This document shows positions 52,891 to 62,208 of a stretch of DNA of 64,000 bases, in pieces. Position numbers and translations under genes: made by a program. The stretch lies in assembly GCF_009429125.1 (NCBI RefSeq), contig NZ_CP045529.1, forward strand, positions 2,356,001-2,420,000. The letters run 5' to 3'. The notes under the pieces were generated by a model that was not told the DNA's origin, ran no database searches, and saw only the letters and a program-made list of their open reading frames with translations. Each line of letters begins with the position of its first letter. Position 1 is the first letter of the stretch. The stretch comes from Luteimicrobium xylanilyticum. Lineage in GTDB: Bacteria; Actinomycetota; Actinomycetes; Actinomycetales; Cellulomonadaceae.

Positions 52891-54840
52891 TCAGGCCACG
52901 GACTCCCGCAGCACGCGCCGCTGCTGCTCGACGGCGAGCAGCTCCTGGAACGTCCGGGCATAGGCCTCCGCGTCGGCCGTCGGGTCGGTGCGCTGCAGGC
53001 GTCCCCGCAGGTCGGCGATCTGCCGGGTGAGGCCGAGGTCGACGAGCGACCGGACGACGCCCTGCGCGTACGAGGCCAGGGCCTCGGGACGGTCCGCGGG
53101 CAGCGGCGTCACGGCGAGCTCGGTGACGAGCGGACGGACCGGTTCGGGCGCCTGCTCCCCCACGAGCTCCACCCACGCCGACTCGGGCTGCCCCGCAGCC
53201 GCGGCCAGTCCCCCGGCTGCGCGGACGGCGTCGTGCACGGCACGCCACGCGGGGACCGCGAACGTCTCGGGTCCGAGCGCGTCGAACATCGCGGCGTCGA
53301 GCGCGTGCGGGACCTGCAGGACCACCTCGAGCGCCTGCCGTTCGCGCGCCGCGACGGGGTCGCGCGGGTTGGGCCGCACGAGGGTTGGCGCGGGCGGCGC
53401 CACGGTCTCCGTCGTGCCCGACGACGCCCCCCGGGCCCCGGCGTCGCGCCCGCTCTCGACCCGCTCCGGCGCGAGGCGCGGGGGCTTGGCCGAGGACACG
53501 GCCCGGCGCACCGTGTCGGAGTCCATCCCGAGCCACCCGGCGAGGAGCCGTGCGTACTCGGGCCTGAGCGCCGTGTCCCGGATGCCGGCGACGACGGGCG
53601 CCGCCTCGCGCAGGGCCCCCACCCGGCCCTCCGGGGTCGCGAGGTCGTAGCGCGCGATGGTCGAGCGGACGACGAACTCGAACAGCGGCAGACGTCCGTC
53701 CACGAGGGCGCGGACCGCCTCGGGGCCGCCCGCGAGCCGCAGCTCGCACGGGTCCTTGCCGGTGGGCTCGACGGCCACGAAGGTCTGGGCGTAGAAGCGC
53801 TGGTCCTCGCCGAAGGCTCGCAGCGCGGCCTTCTGGCCGGCGGCGTCGCCGTCGAACGTGAAGATGACCTCGCCGCCGACGGACTGCCCGCTCGCGAGCT
53901 GGACCCCGCCCCCCGCGGACGTGTCGCCGAGCAGCCGCCGCACGATCCGGGCGTGGTCCGAGCCGAACGCCGTGCCGCACGTCGCGACCGCCGTCGTCAC
54001 CCCCGACAGGTGCGCGGCCATGACGTCGGTGTAGCCCTCGACGACGACCGCCCGGCGCTGCTTGGCGATCTCCCGCTTCGCGAGGTCGATCCCGTAGAGG
54101 ACCTGCGACTTCTTGTAGAGCGTCGTCTCGGGGGTGTTGAGGTACTTGGGGCCCTGGTCCTCGTCGAACAGGCGGCGCGCGCCGAAGCCCACGACCTCCC
54201 CCGTGACGTCGCGGATCGGCCAGATCAGGCGGCCGCGGAACCGGTCGTACACGCCGCGCTGGCCCTGCGTGACGAGGCCGGCCGCGAGGAGCTCGGCGTC
54301 CGTGAAGCCCTTCGAGCGCAGGTGGCGGTGCAGGTTGTCCCAGCCCTGCGGCGCGAACCCGACGCCGAACGTCTCCGCGTCGGCGCGCTCGAAGCTGCGC
54401 TCGGCCAGGAAAGCGCGCGCCGCGGCGGCTCCGGGACTGACGAGCTGCTCCGTGTAGTAGGCCGACGCCTGGCGGTTCGCGTCGAGCAGGCGCTGCCGAC
54501 GGCCCGGCTCCTCGCGCGTGCGCGGGCCGCCGCCGTCCTCGTAACGGAGCTGGATCCCGACCCGACCGGCGAGGTACTCGACGGCCTCCGTGAACCCGAG
54601 GCCGTCGACCTTCTGCACGAACGAGATGACGTCACCGCCCTCGCCGCAGCCGAAGCAGTGCCAGCGGCCCACCTGGGGCCGCACGTGGAAGGACGGGGTG
54701 CGTTCGTCGTGGAAGGGGCACAGACCCTTCATCGAGCCGACCCCGGCAGGGCGCAGCGTCACGTGCTGGCCGACGATCTCCTCGATCCGCGTGCGGTCGC
54801 GGACGGCGTCCACGTCCTCGCGTCGGATCCGGCCTGCCAC
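52891..54840 (-). CDS. dnaG: DNA primase DnaG
   Basis: Makes RNA primers at the replication fork. The 649-residue protein has the CHC2 zinc finger (Cys41, His44, Cys62, Cys65), the TOPRIM centre VVVEGYTDVMAAH and FDGDAAGQKA, and a C-terminal helicase-binding region. GTG 54840 begins the family-typical start; TAGGAT ends 6 bases upstream. The neighbouring genes are not part of a classic macromolecular-synthesis operon; dgt, which often precedes dnaG in this phylum, is 2.7 kb upstream. Confidence 0.96.
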   Translation of the reverse strand: MAGRIRREDVDAVRDRTRIEEIVGQHVTLRPAGVGSMKGLCPFHDERTPSFHVRPQVGRWHCFGCGEGGDVISFVQKVDGLGFTEAVEYLAGRVGIQLRYEDGGGPRTREEPGRRQRLLDANRQASAYYTEQLVSPGAAAARAFLAERSFERADAETFGVGFAPQGWDNLHRHLRSKGFTDAELLAAGLVTQGQRGVYDRFRGRLIWPIRDVTGEVVGFGARRLFDEDQGPKYLNTPETTLYKKSQVLYGIDLAKREIAKQRRAVVVEGYTDVMAAHLSGVTTAVATCGTAFGSDHARIVRRLLGDTSAGGGVQLASGQSVGGEVIFTFDGDAAGQKAALRAFGEDQRFYAQTFVAVEPTGKDPCELRLAGGPEAVRALVDGRLPLFEFVVRSTIARYDLATPEGRVGALREAAPVVAGIRDTALRPEYARLLAGWLGMDSDTVRRAVSSAKPPRLAPERVESGRDAGARGASSGTTETVAPPAPTLVRPNPRDPVAARERQALEVVLQVPHALDAAMFDALGPETFAVPAWRAVHDAVRAAGGLAAAAGQPESAWVELVGEQAPEPVRPLVTELAVTPLPADRPEALASYAQGVVRSLVDLGLTRQIADLRGRLQRTDPTADAEAYARTFQELLAVEQQRRVLRESVA

Positions 54841-54846
54841 CCCCTC

Positions 54847-54852
54847 ATCCTA
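54847..54852 (-). promoter_or_regulatory. -10 box of dnaG, leaderless-type
   Basis: TAGGAT on the minus strand ends 6 bases before GTG 54840. The GAGGGG stretch between could also act as a poorly spaced Shine-Dalgarno. Confidence 0.4.
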
Positions 54853-55857
54853 GGTGCGCGCGGACGGGCTCGCGCCGACGGTCCCCAGCCCGCGGCCGGC
54901 CCGTACCGGACCTCCGCCGTCGGCGACCCGTCCGGGCCCGAGCGCCGCGAGGCTCGCCGCGCACCGGCGCGCGTACGCCCCGGGCGTCGTGCCGGTCGCC
55001 GTCACGAAGTCGCGGGTGAAGTGCGCCTGGTCGTAGTAGCCGACATCCTCCGCGAGCGCCGCGAGGTCCTGGGCCGGGTCGACGGCGAGGAGCTCGGCGG
55101 CACGGTGCACCCGCTGGCGTTGCAGCACCCACTTGGGCCCGACGCCGACGATCCGCTCGAACGCGCGCTGCAGTCCCCGTACGGAGACCGCGAGGTGCCG
55201 CGCGAGCACGTCGACCGTCTCCCCCGGCCCGACGGCGTCGCGTGCGGCCTCGGCGGCGGCCGTCACCAGCTCGAGGTCGCGCCACGCGCGCCGGGCGGCC
55301 GGTGCCGCGCGGCGCGCCGCGACCACGGGGCGCAGCAGGTCGTCGAGACGCGCGACGGCGTCGTCGACCCGGCTCTCCAGGCCGTCCTCCACCGCGGCCG
55401 CCCCGACCGCGTCCGCTGCGGGACCGAGGACGACGGCCGCGGCCAGGGTCCGCGCCACCATGCCCGGCGCGGCGCGCGGTCCCGGTGCGAGGGTCTCACC
55501 ACCGCTCAGCACCGCGAAGGCGCCCGGGCGGAGCATCGCTGCGACGGCGACCCCGTGGCCGGTGAGGCGGCGCTCGTCGACGCCCGGGACGAAGCCGTGC
55601 GCCGCGAAGCCGTGCGGCTCGGCGACGACGTTCACCACGGGGTGCGCGATGACCGGCTGGACGTGGGACCGCTCGCCCAGGTTCCAGTGGCTCACCCAGT
55701 ACCAGCCGACGACGTCCGCGAGGTCGGCCGACGGGGAGCGGCGGTCGAGGGTGAACCAGGCGCGTGCCCCTGTCGGGTCGACGATGCCGTCGGTCGAGCG
55801 CGCGCCGCCTGCGCCCGCCTCGGGGGCGGTCGGGACGTCGTCGAACACCTGTCGCAT
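54850..55857 (-). CDS. AraC family transcriptional regulator
   Basis: A 335-residue regulator. The C-terminal AraC DNA-binding domain shows LARHLAVSVRGLQRAFERIVG and LAALAEDVGYYDQAHFTRDF with the two helix-turn-helix units, followed by a Gly/Arg-rich tail. The N-terminal 230 residues resemble the AraC/DUF6597 sensing domain. ATG 55857 was chosen; the longer frame to 55986 overlaps the VOC gene. It is divergent from the VOC protein and may control it. Confidence 0.85.
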   Translation of the reverse strand: MRQVFDDVPTAPEAGAGGARSTDGIVDPTGARAWFTLDRRSPSADLADVVGWYWVSHWNLGERSHVQPVIAHPVVNVVAEPHGFAAHGFVPGVDERRLTGHGVAVAAMLRPGAFAVLSGGETLAPGPRAAPGMVARTLAAAVVLGPAADAVGAAAVEDGLESRVDDAVARLDDLLRPVVAARRAAPAARRAWRDLELVTAAAEAARDAVGPGETVDVLARHLAVSVRGLQRAFERIVGVGPKWVLQRQRVHRAAELLAVDPAQDLAALAEDVGYYDQAHFTRDFVTATGTTPGAYARRCAASLAALGPGRVADGGGPVRAGRGLGTVGASPSART

Positions 55858-55930
55858 TCCTGCAAGACTGCCAGGTGGCGCCCACACGAGCATGGAGACG
55901 TACCGTTCCGACGACGCCGAGGAGACGACC

Positions 55931-56383
55931 ATGCAGAACTCCACCCTGCACCCGAACCTGACTGTGACCGACGCCCGCGCGGCCATCGACTACTACGTGG
56001 CGGCGTTCGGCGCCGAGGTGATCGACGAGATCACCGCGGGCGAGACGATCATCCACTCGGACCTGACCCTCGGGGGCTCGACGTTCACGGTCGCGGCGGC
56101 GTTCGCCGGCTCGTCGGTGGCGCCCGACCCGGCGGGGTTCGTGCCGGTGTCGTTCACCGTGAACCTGTCCAGCGCCGACGACGTCGACGCGACGTTCGCG
56201 CGCGCCGTCGCCGCGGGCGCGACGGCCGTGGCCGAGCCGGCCGACTGGTTCGAGGGCTTCCGGCAGTCCGAGCTGCGCTGCCCGTTCGGTCACCGCTGGT
56301 TCTTCGTCCACGTCGCACCCGAGATCACCGCAGCGGACGTCCAGCGGGCGTCCGACGCGTGGATGGCGACCGACGCGAGCTGA
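55931..56383 (+). CDS. VOC family protein (glyoxalase/PhnB-like)
   Basis: A 150-residue PhnB-like single-chain VOC protein: LTVTDARAAIDYYVAAFGAE, then HSDLTLGGSTFTV, NLSSADDVDATFARAVAAGA and RCPFGHRWFFVH. The pairing of repeated beta-alpha-beta-beta-beta units fits the fold; metal ligands are not clear. GGAGACGACC lies before ATG 55931, which decides this start over ATG 55892. Proteins of this group often relate to drug or metabolite resistance; the substrate is unknown. Confidence 0.82.
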   Translation: MQNSTLHPNLTVTDARAAIDYYVAAFGAEVIDEITAGETIIHSDLTLGGSTFTVAAAFAGSSVAPDPAGFVPVSFTVNLSSADDVDATFARAVAAGATAVAEPADWFEGFRQSELRCPFGHRWFFVHVAPEITAADVQRASDAWMATDAS

Positions 56384-56387
56384 GCGG

Positions 56388-56447
56388 CACGAGAGGTCAC
56401 GAACGGCACACGGGATCCGTCTCTCCTGCTGTCCGTGACCTCTCGTG
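56388..56447. repeat. Large perfect inverted repeat after the VOC gene
   Basis: CACGAGAGGTCACG (56388-56401) pairs exactly with CGTGACCTCTCGTG (56434-56447) around a 32-base loop that itself holds ACGG-GAT-CCGT. It starts 4 bases after the VOC stop. The long loop is unlike a simple terminator. Confidence 0.7.
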
Positions 56448-56501
56448 TGGGTGTCGTGCGCGAAGATCGCCGGTGCCCCCGTCATCCTCGAAGGAGTCGC
56501 C

Positions 56502-56645
56502 ATGTGCGAGCACCCGATCGTCGACCTCGAGCCACGCCGCACCGACTACGGCACCTGGGCGGCCGTCGTCTGGTGGTTCCGCTGCCGGGCCTGCTCGGTG
56601 GAGGCGGCGTACGTCGAGTATGAGGACTCGCCGACCCGCGCCTGA
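56502..56645 (+). CDS. Small cysteine-containing protein, 47 residues
   Basis: A 47-residue frame from ATG 56502 with AAGGAG 7 bases upstream. It contains MCEHP at the start and FRCRACSVEA in the middle: a Cys-x-His and a CxxC pair that could bind one metal ion like a zinc ribbon. It has no homologue I can name. Its size and good ribosome site argue it is real, but small-frame chance is possible. Confidence 0.5.
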   Translation: MCEHPIVDLEPRRTDYGTWAAVVWWFRCRACSVEAAYVEYEDSPTRA

Positions 56646-56677
56646 CGGCCGACGGCCGACGGCCACGCGACCGGCCT

Positions 56678-57529
56678 TCAGGCGGCAGCAGCCCGGCGCG
56701 GCCACCACGGGACGAGCATCGACGTCCGGCGCCGGTAGTCCGCGTACGCCGGGTACTTGGCCGACGACAGCGACTCGGTGAACCGTGTCGACCCGACGAA
56801 CAGGCCCGTGAGCGCGACCGCGCCGAGCACCGTCCAGCCCCAGTCCTGACCGCGCGCGACGACGGCGAACAGCCACACGACCCACCACTGCGCCTGCTCG
56901 CAGAAGAAGTTGGGGTGGCGCGAGTACCGGAAGAGCCCGGTGTCGAGGAACCCGGGCTCGACGGTCTCGCCCCGGGCCGCGGCGGCGTGCTTGCGGCGGT
57001 GGAACGTCCACTGCTGCTGGTCGGCCCACGTCTCTCCCGCCAAGAACAGGACGAAGAGCACGACCAGCAGCACGTCCCATGCGCCGATCGGACGCAGCAC
57101 ACCCGGGGTGACGGACTCGATCGGCGCGTACGCCGTCCAGCCGTAGTCTCCGACGCGGCCCATGCTCCACACCGGGAGCGTGATGGCGACGAGCAGGGCG
57201 TTCTGGAAGCCCGAGACGAACAGCGGGAGGAAGAGCTGCCACTGCCACGGCTTCATCCGACGCCGCAGGACGGGCCACCGGTAGTCCTCGGTCCCGCTGT
57301 ACCCGCCCTTGCGCGCGAAGTTGAACGTGAGGCGCGCACCCCAGCACGTGACGAGGACCGACACGAGCACCGCCCGCGCGTCCCAGCCGCCCGTGCCGGT
57401 GAAGATCCAGGCGTAGGCGACGGGCACAACCGACCAGATCCGGTCCACCCAGGACGCGTCGCGCGTGACGACGGCGAGCAGCCAGGTGGCGAGCGTGACA
57501 CCGAGGGCGGTCCACAGGACGGCGTGCAC
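56678..57529 (-). CDS. DUF1295 family membrane enzyme (steroid reductase/ICMT-like)
   Basis: A 283-residue membrane protein with about six helices. The C-terminal signature FRYSRHPNFFCEQAQWW and YPAYADYRRRTSMLVPWW marks the isoprenylcysteine methyltransferase / 3-oxo-5-alpha-steroid dehydrogenase fold of DUF1295. The reaction is unknown. Its ATG lies 33 bases after the dgt stop on the same strand. Confidence 0.85.
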   Translation of the reverse strand: MHAVLWTALGVTLATWLLAVVTRDASWVDRIWSVVPVAYAWIFTGTGGWDARAVLVSVLVTCWGARLTFNFARKGGYSGTEDYRWPVLRRRMKPWQWQLFLPLFVSGFQNALLVAITLPVWSMGRVGDYGWTAYAPIESVTPGVLRPIGAWDVLLVVLFVLFLAGETWADQQQWTFHRRKHAAAARGETVEPGFLDTGLFRYSRHPNFFCEQAQWWVVWLFAVVARGQDWGWTVLGAVALTGLFVGSTRFTESLSSAKYPAYADYRRRTSMLVPWWPRRAAAA

Positions 57530-57562
57530 GGGTCCTCCGAGGGGGTCGAGGGCGGGACCGGG

Positions 57563-58867
57563 TCAGGCCCGGACGAGTCGTGCGTGGAGCTGCATCGCGG
57601 ACAGGTCGGTGAGGGACGCGACCTGGTCGACGACGACGCGCAGCCGGGCCGCGTCGTCGGGCGCCGCGTCGAAGTCCTCGGCGAAGTGGGGCTCGAGCGC
57701 CGACGGCGCCCGGTCGAGCAGGACGCGCGCGAGGTCGGCGATGATCTCGCGCTGGCGCCGGTACAGCGGCTCCGCCTCGCGGGGCGCCATGACGTACGCG
57801 ACCGCGACGCCCTTGAGCACGAGGATCTCGGCGGTCGTCTCGTCGGGGACCACGAGCCGCGCGGCGTAGCGGGTGAGGCGCCCTTCGCCGTACGCCTCGC
57901 GGGTGGCGTGCTGGGCGGACCGGCTGAAGCGGCCGATGAGCTGGCTGGTGGCGTCCTTGAGGGTCGCGAGCGCGCGGCGGGACCCGTCGAACCCGGTGAC
58001 GAGGTCACCCGTGGCGAGCAGGCGGTCGAGGGCCGCCTCGAGCGCGGCGGCGTCGAGCTGGCGCCCGTACCAGGCGTGGACGGCCTCGACGACCCGCGTG
58101 CGCGCCTCCTCCTCCACGAGCACCGCGAGGTCCAGGCGCCCGCCGACGACGGCGTCCTCGACGTCGTGGACGCTGTAGGCGATGTCGTCGGCGAGGTCCA
58201 TGACGTCGGCCTCGATGCAGCGCGCGTGGCTGTCGGGACCGCCGGGAACGCCCGCCCGGAGCCACGCGAAGACCTCGCGGTCGTCGTCGTACACGCCGAA
58301 CTTGGGTGTCGGGGTGCCGTCGGGACGCAGCGGACCCTCCCCCGGGCCCCACGGGTACTTGGTCGCGGCGTCGAGGGTCGCACGCGTCAGGTTGAGGCCC
58401 ACCGACCGGCCGTCGGGCGCGACGCGCTTCGGCTCCAGCCGGGTGAGGAGGCGCAGGGTCTGGGCGTTGCCCTCGAACCCGCCGATGCCGGCGGCGACCT
58501 CGGCGAGCGCGCGCTCGCCGTTGTGCCCGAACGGCGGGTGGCCGAGGTCGTGCGCGAGGCACGCGCTGTCGACGACGTCGGGGTCGCAGCCGAGCGCCTT
58601 GCCGAGCTCGCGGCCCACCTGGGCCACCTCGAGCGTGTGGGTGAGGCGGGTGCGGACGAAGTCGTCGGTGCCCGGACCGAGCACCTGCGTCTTGGCGCCG
58701 AGGCGGCGCAGCGCGGACGAGTGGACGAGGCGCGCGCGGTCGCGCTCGAAGGCGGTCCGGGCGCTCGACTTGGGGGGCTCGGGGAGCCAGCGCTCCTCGG
58801 CGGCGTCGTCGTAGCCCGCCACGGGGGCCCCGGCGGCGGGACGCAGCGGGTTGGTGTGCACGGTCAC
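57563..58867 (-). CDS. dgt: Deoxyguanosinetriphosphate triphosphohydrolase-like protein
   Basis: Hydrolyses dNTPs to nucleoside and triphosphate, an HD-domain enzyme. The 434-residue protein has [18 protein letters not shown] and [16 protein letters not shown], the HD ligands, and [16 protein letters not shown] later. The GTG start at 58867 follows family length. It lies 28 bases downstream of the metallophosphoesterase remnant and upstream of DUF1295. Confidence 0.93.
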   Translation of the reverse strand: MTVHTNPLRPAAGAPVAGYDDAAEERWLPEPPKSSARTAFERDRARLVHSSALRRLGAKTQVLGPGTDDFVRTRLTHTLEVAQVGRELGKALGCDPDVVDSACLAHDLGHPPFGHNGERALAEVAAGIGGFEGNAQTLRLLTRLEPKRVAPDGRSVGLNLTRATLDAATKYPWGPGEGPLRPDGTPTPKFGVYDDDREVFAWLRAGVPGGPDSHARCIEADVMDLADDIAYSVHDVEDAVVGGRLDLAVLVEEEARTRVVEAVHAWYGRQLDAAALEAALDRLLATGDLVTGFDGSRRALATLKDATSQLIGRFSRSAQHATREAYGEGRLTRYAARLVVPDETTAEILVLKGVAVAYVMAPREAEPLYRRQREIIADLARVLLDRAPSALEPHFAEDFDAAPDDAARLRVVVDQVASLTDLSAMQLHARLVRA

Positions 58868-58895
58868 ACCTTAACGACGTCGCCGGTGCGCACCG

Positions 58896-59421
58896 TCAGA
58901 TCGGTCGCGGCGGGTTCCGACGGAGGCCTCGGTAGACGCCGGTGCACAGCTCGACCTCCCACGGCGCGGTCTCCGGCATGCCCAGTGCGTGCGCGACCTC
59001 GACCTCTGCCTCCACGTCGTACGGCACCCGGACGATCTCCAGGCCGAACGGCCTCTCCTCGGCCGAGCCGAGCTCGCCGGACAGCACGACGTAGCTCGGC
59101 ACGGGCTCGTCGAGCGGGTTGCCGACGCTCCCCACGTTGAGGAGCGTGCGCCCGTCGCGCTCTTCGACGTAGACCGCGTGGATGTCGCCGTAGCCGACGA
59201 GGTCGGGCGTCGGCCCGTCGCCCGCTGAGCACGAGGTCGTGGCTCAGCGGGAGCCCGCCCAGCCAGTCGCGCTGGTCGGGTCGCAGCTCGTCGTGCCACC
59301 AGCGCATCCCTGCGCTCGCGTCCGACGGCGTCCGCGGCAGGAAGTCGTCCCAGTTGCCGCGGACGTTCACGGCGCACGCGTCCCGGACCCGGTCGACGGC
59401 GGCGAGGCCTGGTCCGCTCAC
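58896..59421 (-). pseudogene. Metallophosphoesterase remnant (deletions and frameshift)
   Basis: Two reading frames together resemble one metallophosphoesterase. From 59421 the protein reads ACAVNVRGNWDDFLPRTP and DQRDWLGGLPLSHDLVLSG; near 59225 the frame must shift to read DGPTPDLVGYGDIHAVYVEE and LNVGSVGNPLDEPVPSYVV, ending at 58896. Missing are the N-terminal metal-binding part (DxH and GD motifs) and about 30 residues before the shift, including the GH-type segment. The multiple lesions argue against a sequencing error. It sits between pfkB and dgt. Confidence 0.8.
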
Positions 59422-59428
59422 CCGCCCA

Positions 59429-60286
59429 TCATGCCGGAGCGAGGGCCTCGCTCGTCACGACGCGGGCCGCGTGCCGGGCCGCCGCCGCGAGCGCCTCGCG
59501 GACGTCGGCGCCGTCGAGGTGCGCGTCGAGGAAGCCGGCGACGAAGCCGTCGCCGGCGCCGTTGGTGTCGACGACCCGCTCGACCGGGACCGCGTCGACC
59601 TCGTGCCACCGTCCGGTGGCGTCGAGGGCGGTCGCGCCGTCGGCGCCGTGCGTGCACACGACGAGCCGCGCACCCGCAGCGACGCGCTCGGCCATGAGTT
59701 CCCGGTACCCGGACAGCCGCTCGGAGCTGAGGAACAGGTACGTGGCCCCGTCGACCCACGGACGGTGGAACGCGCTCCGGCCGTCCCAGTCGTGGACGTC
59801 CGCCCATACCGCGACGCCGCGCCGGGCGGCCTCGCCGAGCAGCGGCTCCGCGTGCGGTGCGAGGTCGACGACGACGGCGCGCGCCTCCTCGAGCGCGGCC
59901 AGCGTCCGGTCCCAGCCCGGGTCGGTCGTGGGCGCGTCCGACGGCGCGTGCAGGTACACGGACAGTCGTTCCGACCCCGCTCCCATGAGGTTGAGGTGTC
60001 GTTCGGTGGCCCCGTCCGAGGACGGGGCGTCGGCCAGCTCGAGGCCGGGGACGGCGAGCGCGTCTCGCACGGCCCGCCCGGCGTCGTCGTCGCCGAGGAC
60101 GGTGCGCAGCAGGACGCGGCGGCCGAGTGCGGCAAGGTTGAGGGCCTTGCCCGCGGACGTGCCGCCGACCGTCCGGTACGAGCGGTTCGCGAAGACCGTG
60201 TGCAGCACGGCGTCCGGGAGCGCGTCGAGGTGGACGATCTCGTTCCACGACGCCGGCCCGGCGACCAGCACCTCGGGAGCGGTCAC
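59429..60286 (-). CDS. PfkB family carbohydrate kinase
   Basis: A 285-residue ribokinase-fold kinase. The C-terminal signature VDTNGAGDGFVAGF has the catalytic Asp in GAGD; the N-terminal GGTSAGKALNLAALG resembles substrate-binding motif 1. The substrate is unknown; the position after a GH13 enzyme and maltose-type permeases suggests a sugar of that pathway. GTG 60286 overlaps the upstream stop by GTGA. The longer start at 60298 would lie in the GH13 gene. Confidence 0.88.
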   Translation of the reverse strand: MTAPEVLVAGPASWNEIVHLDALPDAVLHTVFANRSYRTVGGTSAGKALNLAALGRRVLLRTVLGDDDAGRAVRDALAVPGLELADAPSSDGATERHLNLMGAGSERLSVYLHAPSDAPTTDPGWDRTLAALEEARAVVVDLAPHAEPLLGEAARRGVAVWADVHDWDGRSAFHRPWVDGATYLFLSSERLSGYRELMAERVAAGARLVVCTHGADGATALDATGRWHEVDAVPVERVVDTNGAGDGFVAGFLDAHLDGADVREALAAAARHAARVVTSEALAPA

Positions 60287-62208
60287 GCGAGCCGCCACAC
60301 GTGCGCGGCGGGTCCGTCGCCCGGCAGCTCGAGCACGCGGTCGGCGCCGGTCCCGGACACCCGGAGCGGCGTGCCTCCGAGCAGCGTCTCGGGGGCCTCG
60401 CCGCCGAGGACGGTGCCCGCGGGCAGGTGCGCCCCCGGCCAGGGCGCGCGCGCCACGAGGACGAGCACGCGCTCGTCGGCGGACTCGCGCACGTACGCGA
60501 CGGCGTCGTCGTCGACCATGACCCAGCGCAGCCCGCCCTCACGGAGCGCGCGGCTCGAGCGCCGGAGGCGGGCGAGCGTCGCGTAGTGCGCGAACGTCGC
60601 CTCGTCCCGGTCGCCGGGCCGGTCCCAGGGCATCGGCGTGCGCGACTCCTCGCCGTTGCGGCCCTCGAGGCCCAGCTCGTCGCCCGCGAACACGACCGGC
60701 GTGCCCGGGTAGGTGAAGAGCATCGTCGCCGCGGCATGCGCGAGGTCGGCCGATCCGGCGACGGTCCGCAGGCGCGGCGTGTCGTGCGAGGCCAGCATGT
60801 TCCACTGCGACCGCGTGACCGCCCACGGCACCGCGGACGCGAACTCCCGCATCGTCGCGACGGTCGCGCGGCCGTCACGGCGGGCGATCGGCCCGGGCAG
60901 CTCGAGCGAGCGCACCGCGCCTTGCGGCACCAGCCACGACCACAGCGGCCGCGTGAAGGCGGAGTAGTTCATGACGGCGTGCCAGCCGTCGCCCTGCGCG
61001 TCGGCACCGGAGTCGTGGAAGTGCTCCCCGACCAGGAGCGCGTCGGGACGCACCTGCGCCATCGTCGTCCGGATCTCCCGGGCCACGGCGTGCGCGCGGT
61101 CCGCGTCGCGGTACCGGCCCGTCATGTTGGCCACGTCGATCCGCCAGCCGTCGAGACCGGCGTCCGGGTCGTCGTCGGACCCCGCGAGCCAGCGCCCGAC
61201 GACGGAGCCCGGGCCGCGCACCAGGCGGTCCGCGAGGCCCGGCGCGCCGTGGTCGAGCTTCGGCAGGCTCGCGTGGCCGAGCCACCCGACGTGCCCGTCG
61301 GGCGTCCAGTAGTAGTAGTCGCGTTCCGGCGAGCGCGGCTCGGCGAGCGCGCGGCGGAACCACTCGTGCCCGACGCCCGTGTGGTTGGTCGTGAGGTCGC
61401 CCATGATCCGCATGCCGCGGGCGTGCACGGCGCGGGCCAGGGCGGCGAACGCCTCGTCGCCGCCCAGCAGCGGGTCGACCCGGTCGAACGTCGTCGCGTC
61501 GTAGCGGTGGTTGGAGCGACCCGGGAACGTCGGCGTCAGGTACAGGACGTCCACACCGAGCCGCTCGAGGTGGTCGAGGTGCTCCGCGACGCCCCACAGG
61601 TCCCCGCCGTAGAGCTGCCGCCCGGCGCCCGGGCCGAAGCCGTCGACAGGGTCGCCCCACGCCCGCGGCTCGGCCCACTCGGGCGCCTCGTGCGCGTCGG
61701 CGCGGGCCGACCGCGCGAAACGGTCCGGGAAGACCTGGTAGACGAACGACCCCGTCCCCCACTCCGGCGCCGGCTCGTGGGTGCTGAGCCGGAAGTCCGA
61801 CACGTCCGGGACGTCGCGCGCCGCGACGCCGCGGCCCGTGAGCCACCGGTGCCCGCCGGGCCGGGTCGAGGGCCCGAGGAAGAAGCGGTAGGAGGTCACG
61901 GGGTTGTGCGCGACGACGTCGGCGACGAACCACGTCTCGTGCTCGTCGCGGCGCTCGGGCCGCGCCTGGACGAGGAGCGGCTCGCCGTCCTGCACCACGC
62001 GCACCCACACGTCGTCGTCGCCCGGCGCGCCCGGCCCGTGCGGCACCCGGACGCGGACGGGGACGGCGTCGCCGAGCGCGGGCGTGCCCGCGGGGACGTA
62101 CGCCTCGGAGCCGTCATGGTGCGGGGAGTCCGTCAGCAGGCGCGTCCGTCCGGCGCGACCGCTGCCGACTCCCGCCGGCGCGGACGCGCTCGTGGTCGGG
62201 GCGCTCAT
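60283..62208 (-). CDS. Alpha-glucosidase/neopullulanase-type GH13 enzyme
   Basis: A 641-residue cytoplasmic GH13 enzyme that splits maltodextrins or pullulan fragments. An N-terminal beta domain (about 30-145) precedes the barrel. Conserved regions are MGDLTTNHTG, GWRIDVANM (nucleophile Asp), LLVGEHF (acid/base Glu) and LASHDTPR; the C-terminus is a beta domain. ATG 62208 overlaps the permease stop by ATGA. It follows the permeases and precedes pfkB in a coupled maltodextrin-type operon. Confidence 0.9.
   Translation of the reverse strand: MSAPTTSASAPAGVGSGRAGRTRLLTDSPHHDGSEAYVPAGTPALGDAVPVRVRVPHGPGAPGDDDVWVRVVQDGEPLLVQARPERRDEHETWFVADVVAHNPVTSYRFFLGPSTRPGGHRWLTGRGVAARDVPDVSDFRLSTHEPAPEWGTGSFVYQVFPDRFARSARADAHEAPEWAEPRAWGDPVDGFGPGAGRQLYGGDLWGVAEHLDHLERLGVDVLYLTPTFPGRSNHRYDATTFDRVDPLLGGDEAFAALARAVHARGMRIMGDLTTNHTGVGHEWFRRALAEPRSPERDYYYWTPDGHVGWLGHASLPKLDHGAPGLADRLVRGPGSVVGRWLAGSDDDPDAGLDGWRIDVANMTGRYRDADRAHAVAREIRTTMAQVRPDALLVGEHFHDSGADAQGDGWHAVMNYSAFTRPLWSWLVPQGAVRSLELPGPIARRDGRATVATMREFASAVPWAVTRSQWNMLASHDTPRLRTVAGSADLAHAAATMLFTYPGTPVVFAGDELGLEGRNGEESRTPMPWDRPGDRDEATFAHYATLARLRRSSRALREGGLRWVMVDDDAVAYVRESADERVLVLVARAPWPGAHLPAGTVLGGEAPETLLGGTPLRVSGTGADRVLELPGDGPAAHVWRLA

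Noticed and set aside
58896-59421. Sequencing error as the sole cause of the split metallophosphoesterase
   Set aside because: One error could explain the frameshift but not the missing N-terminus and missing central segment.
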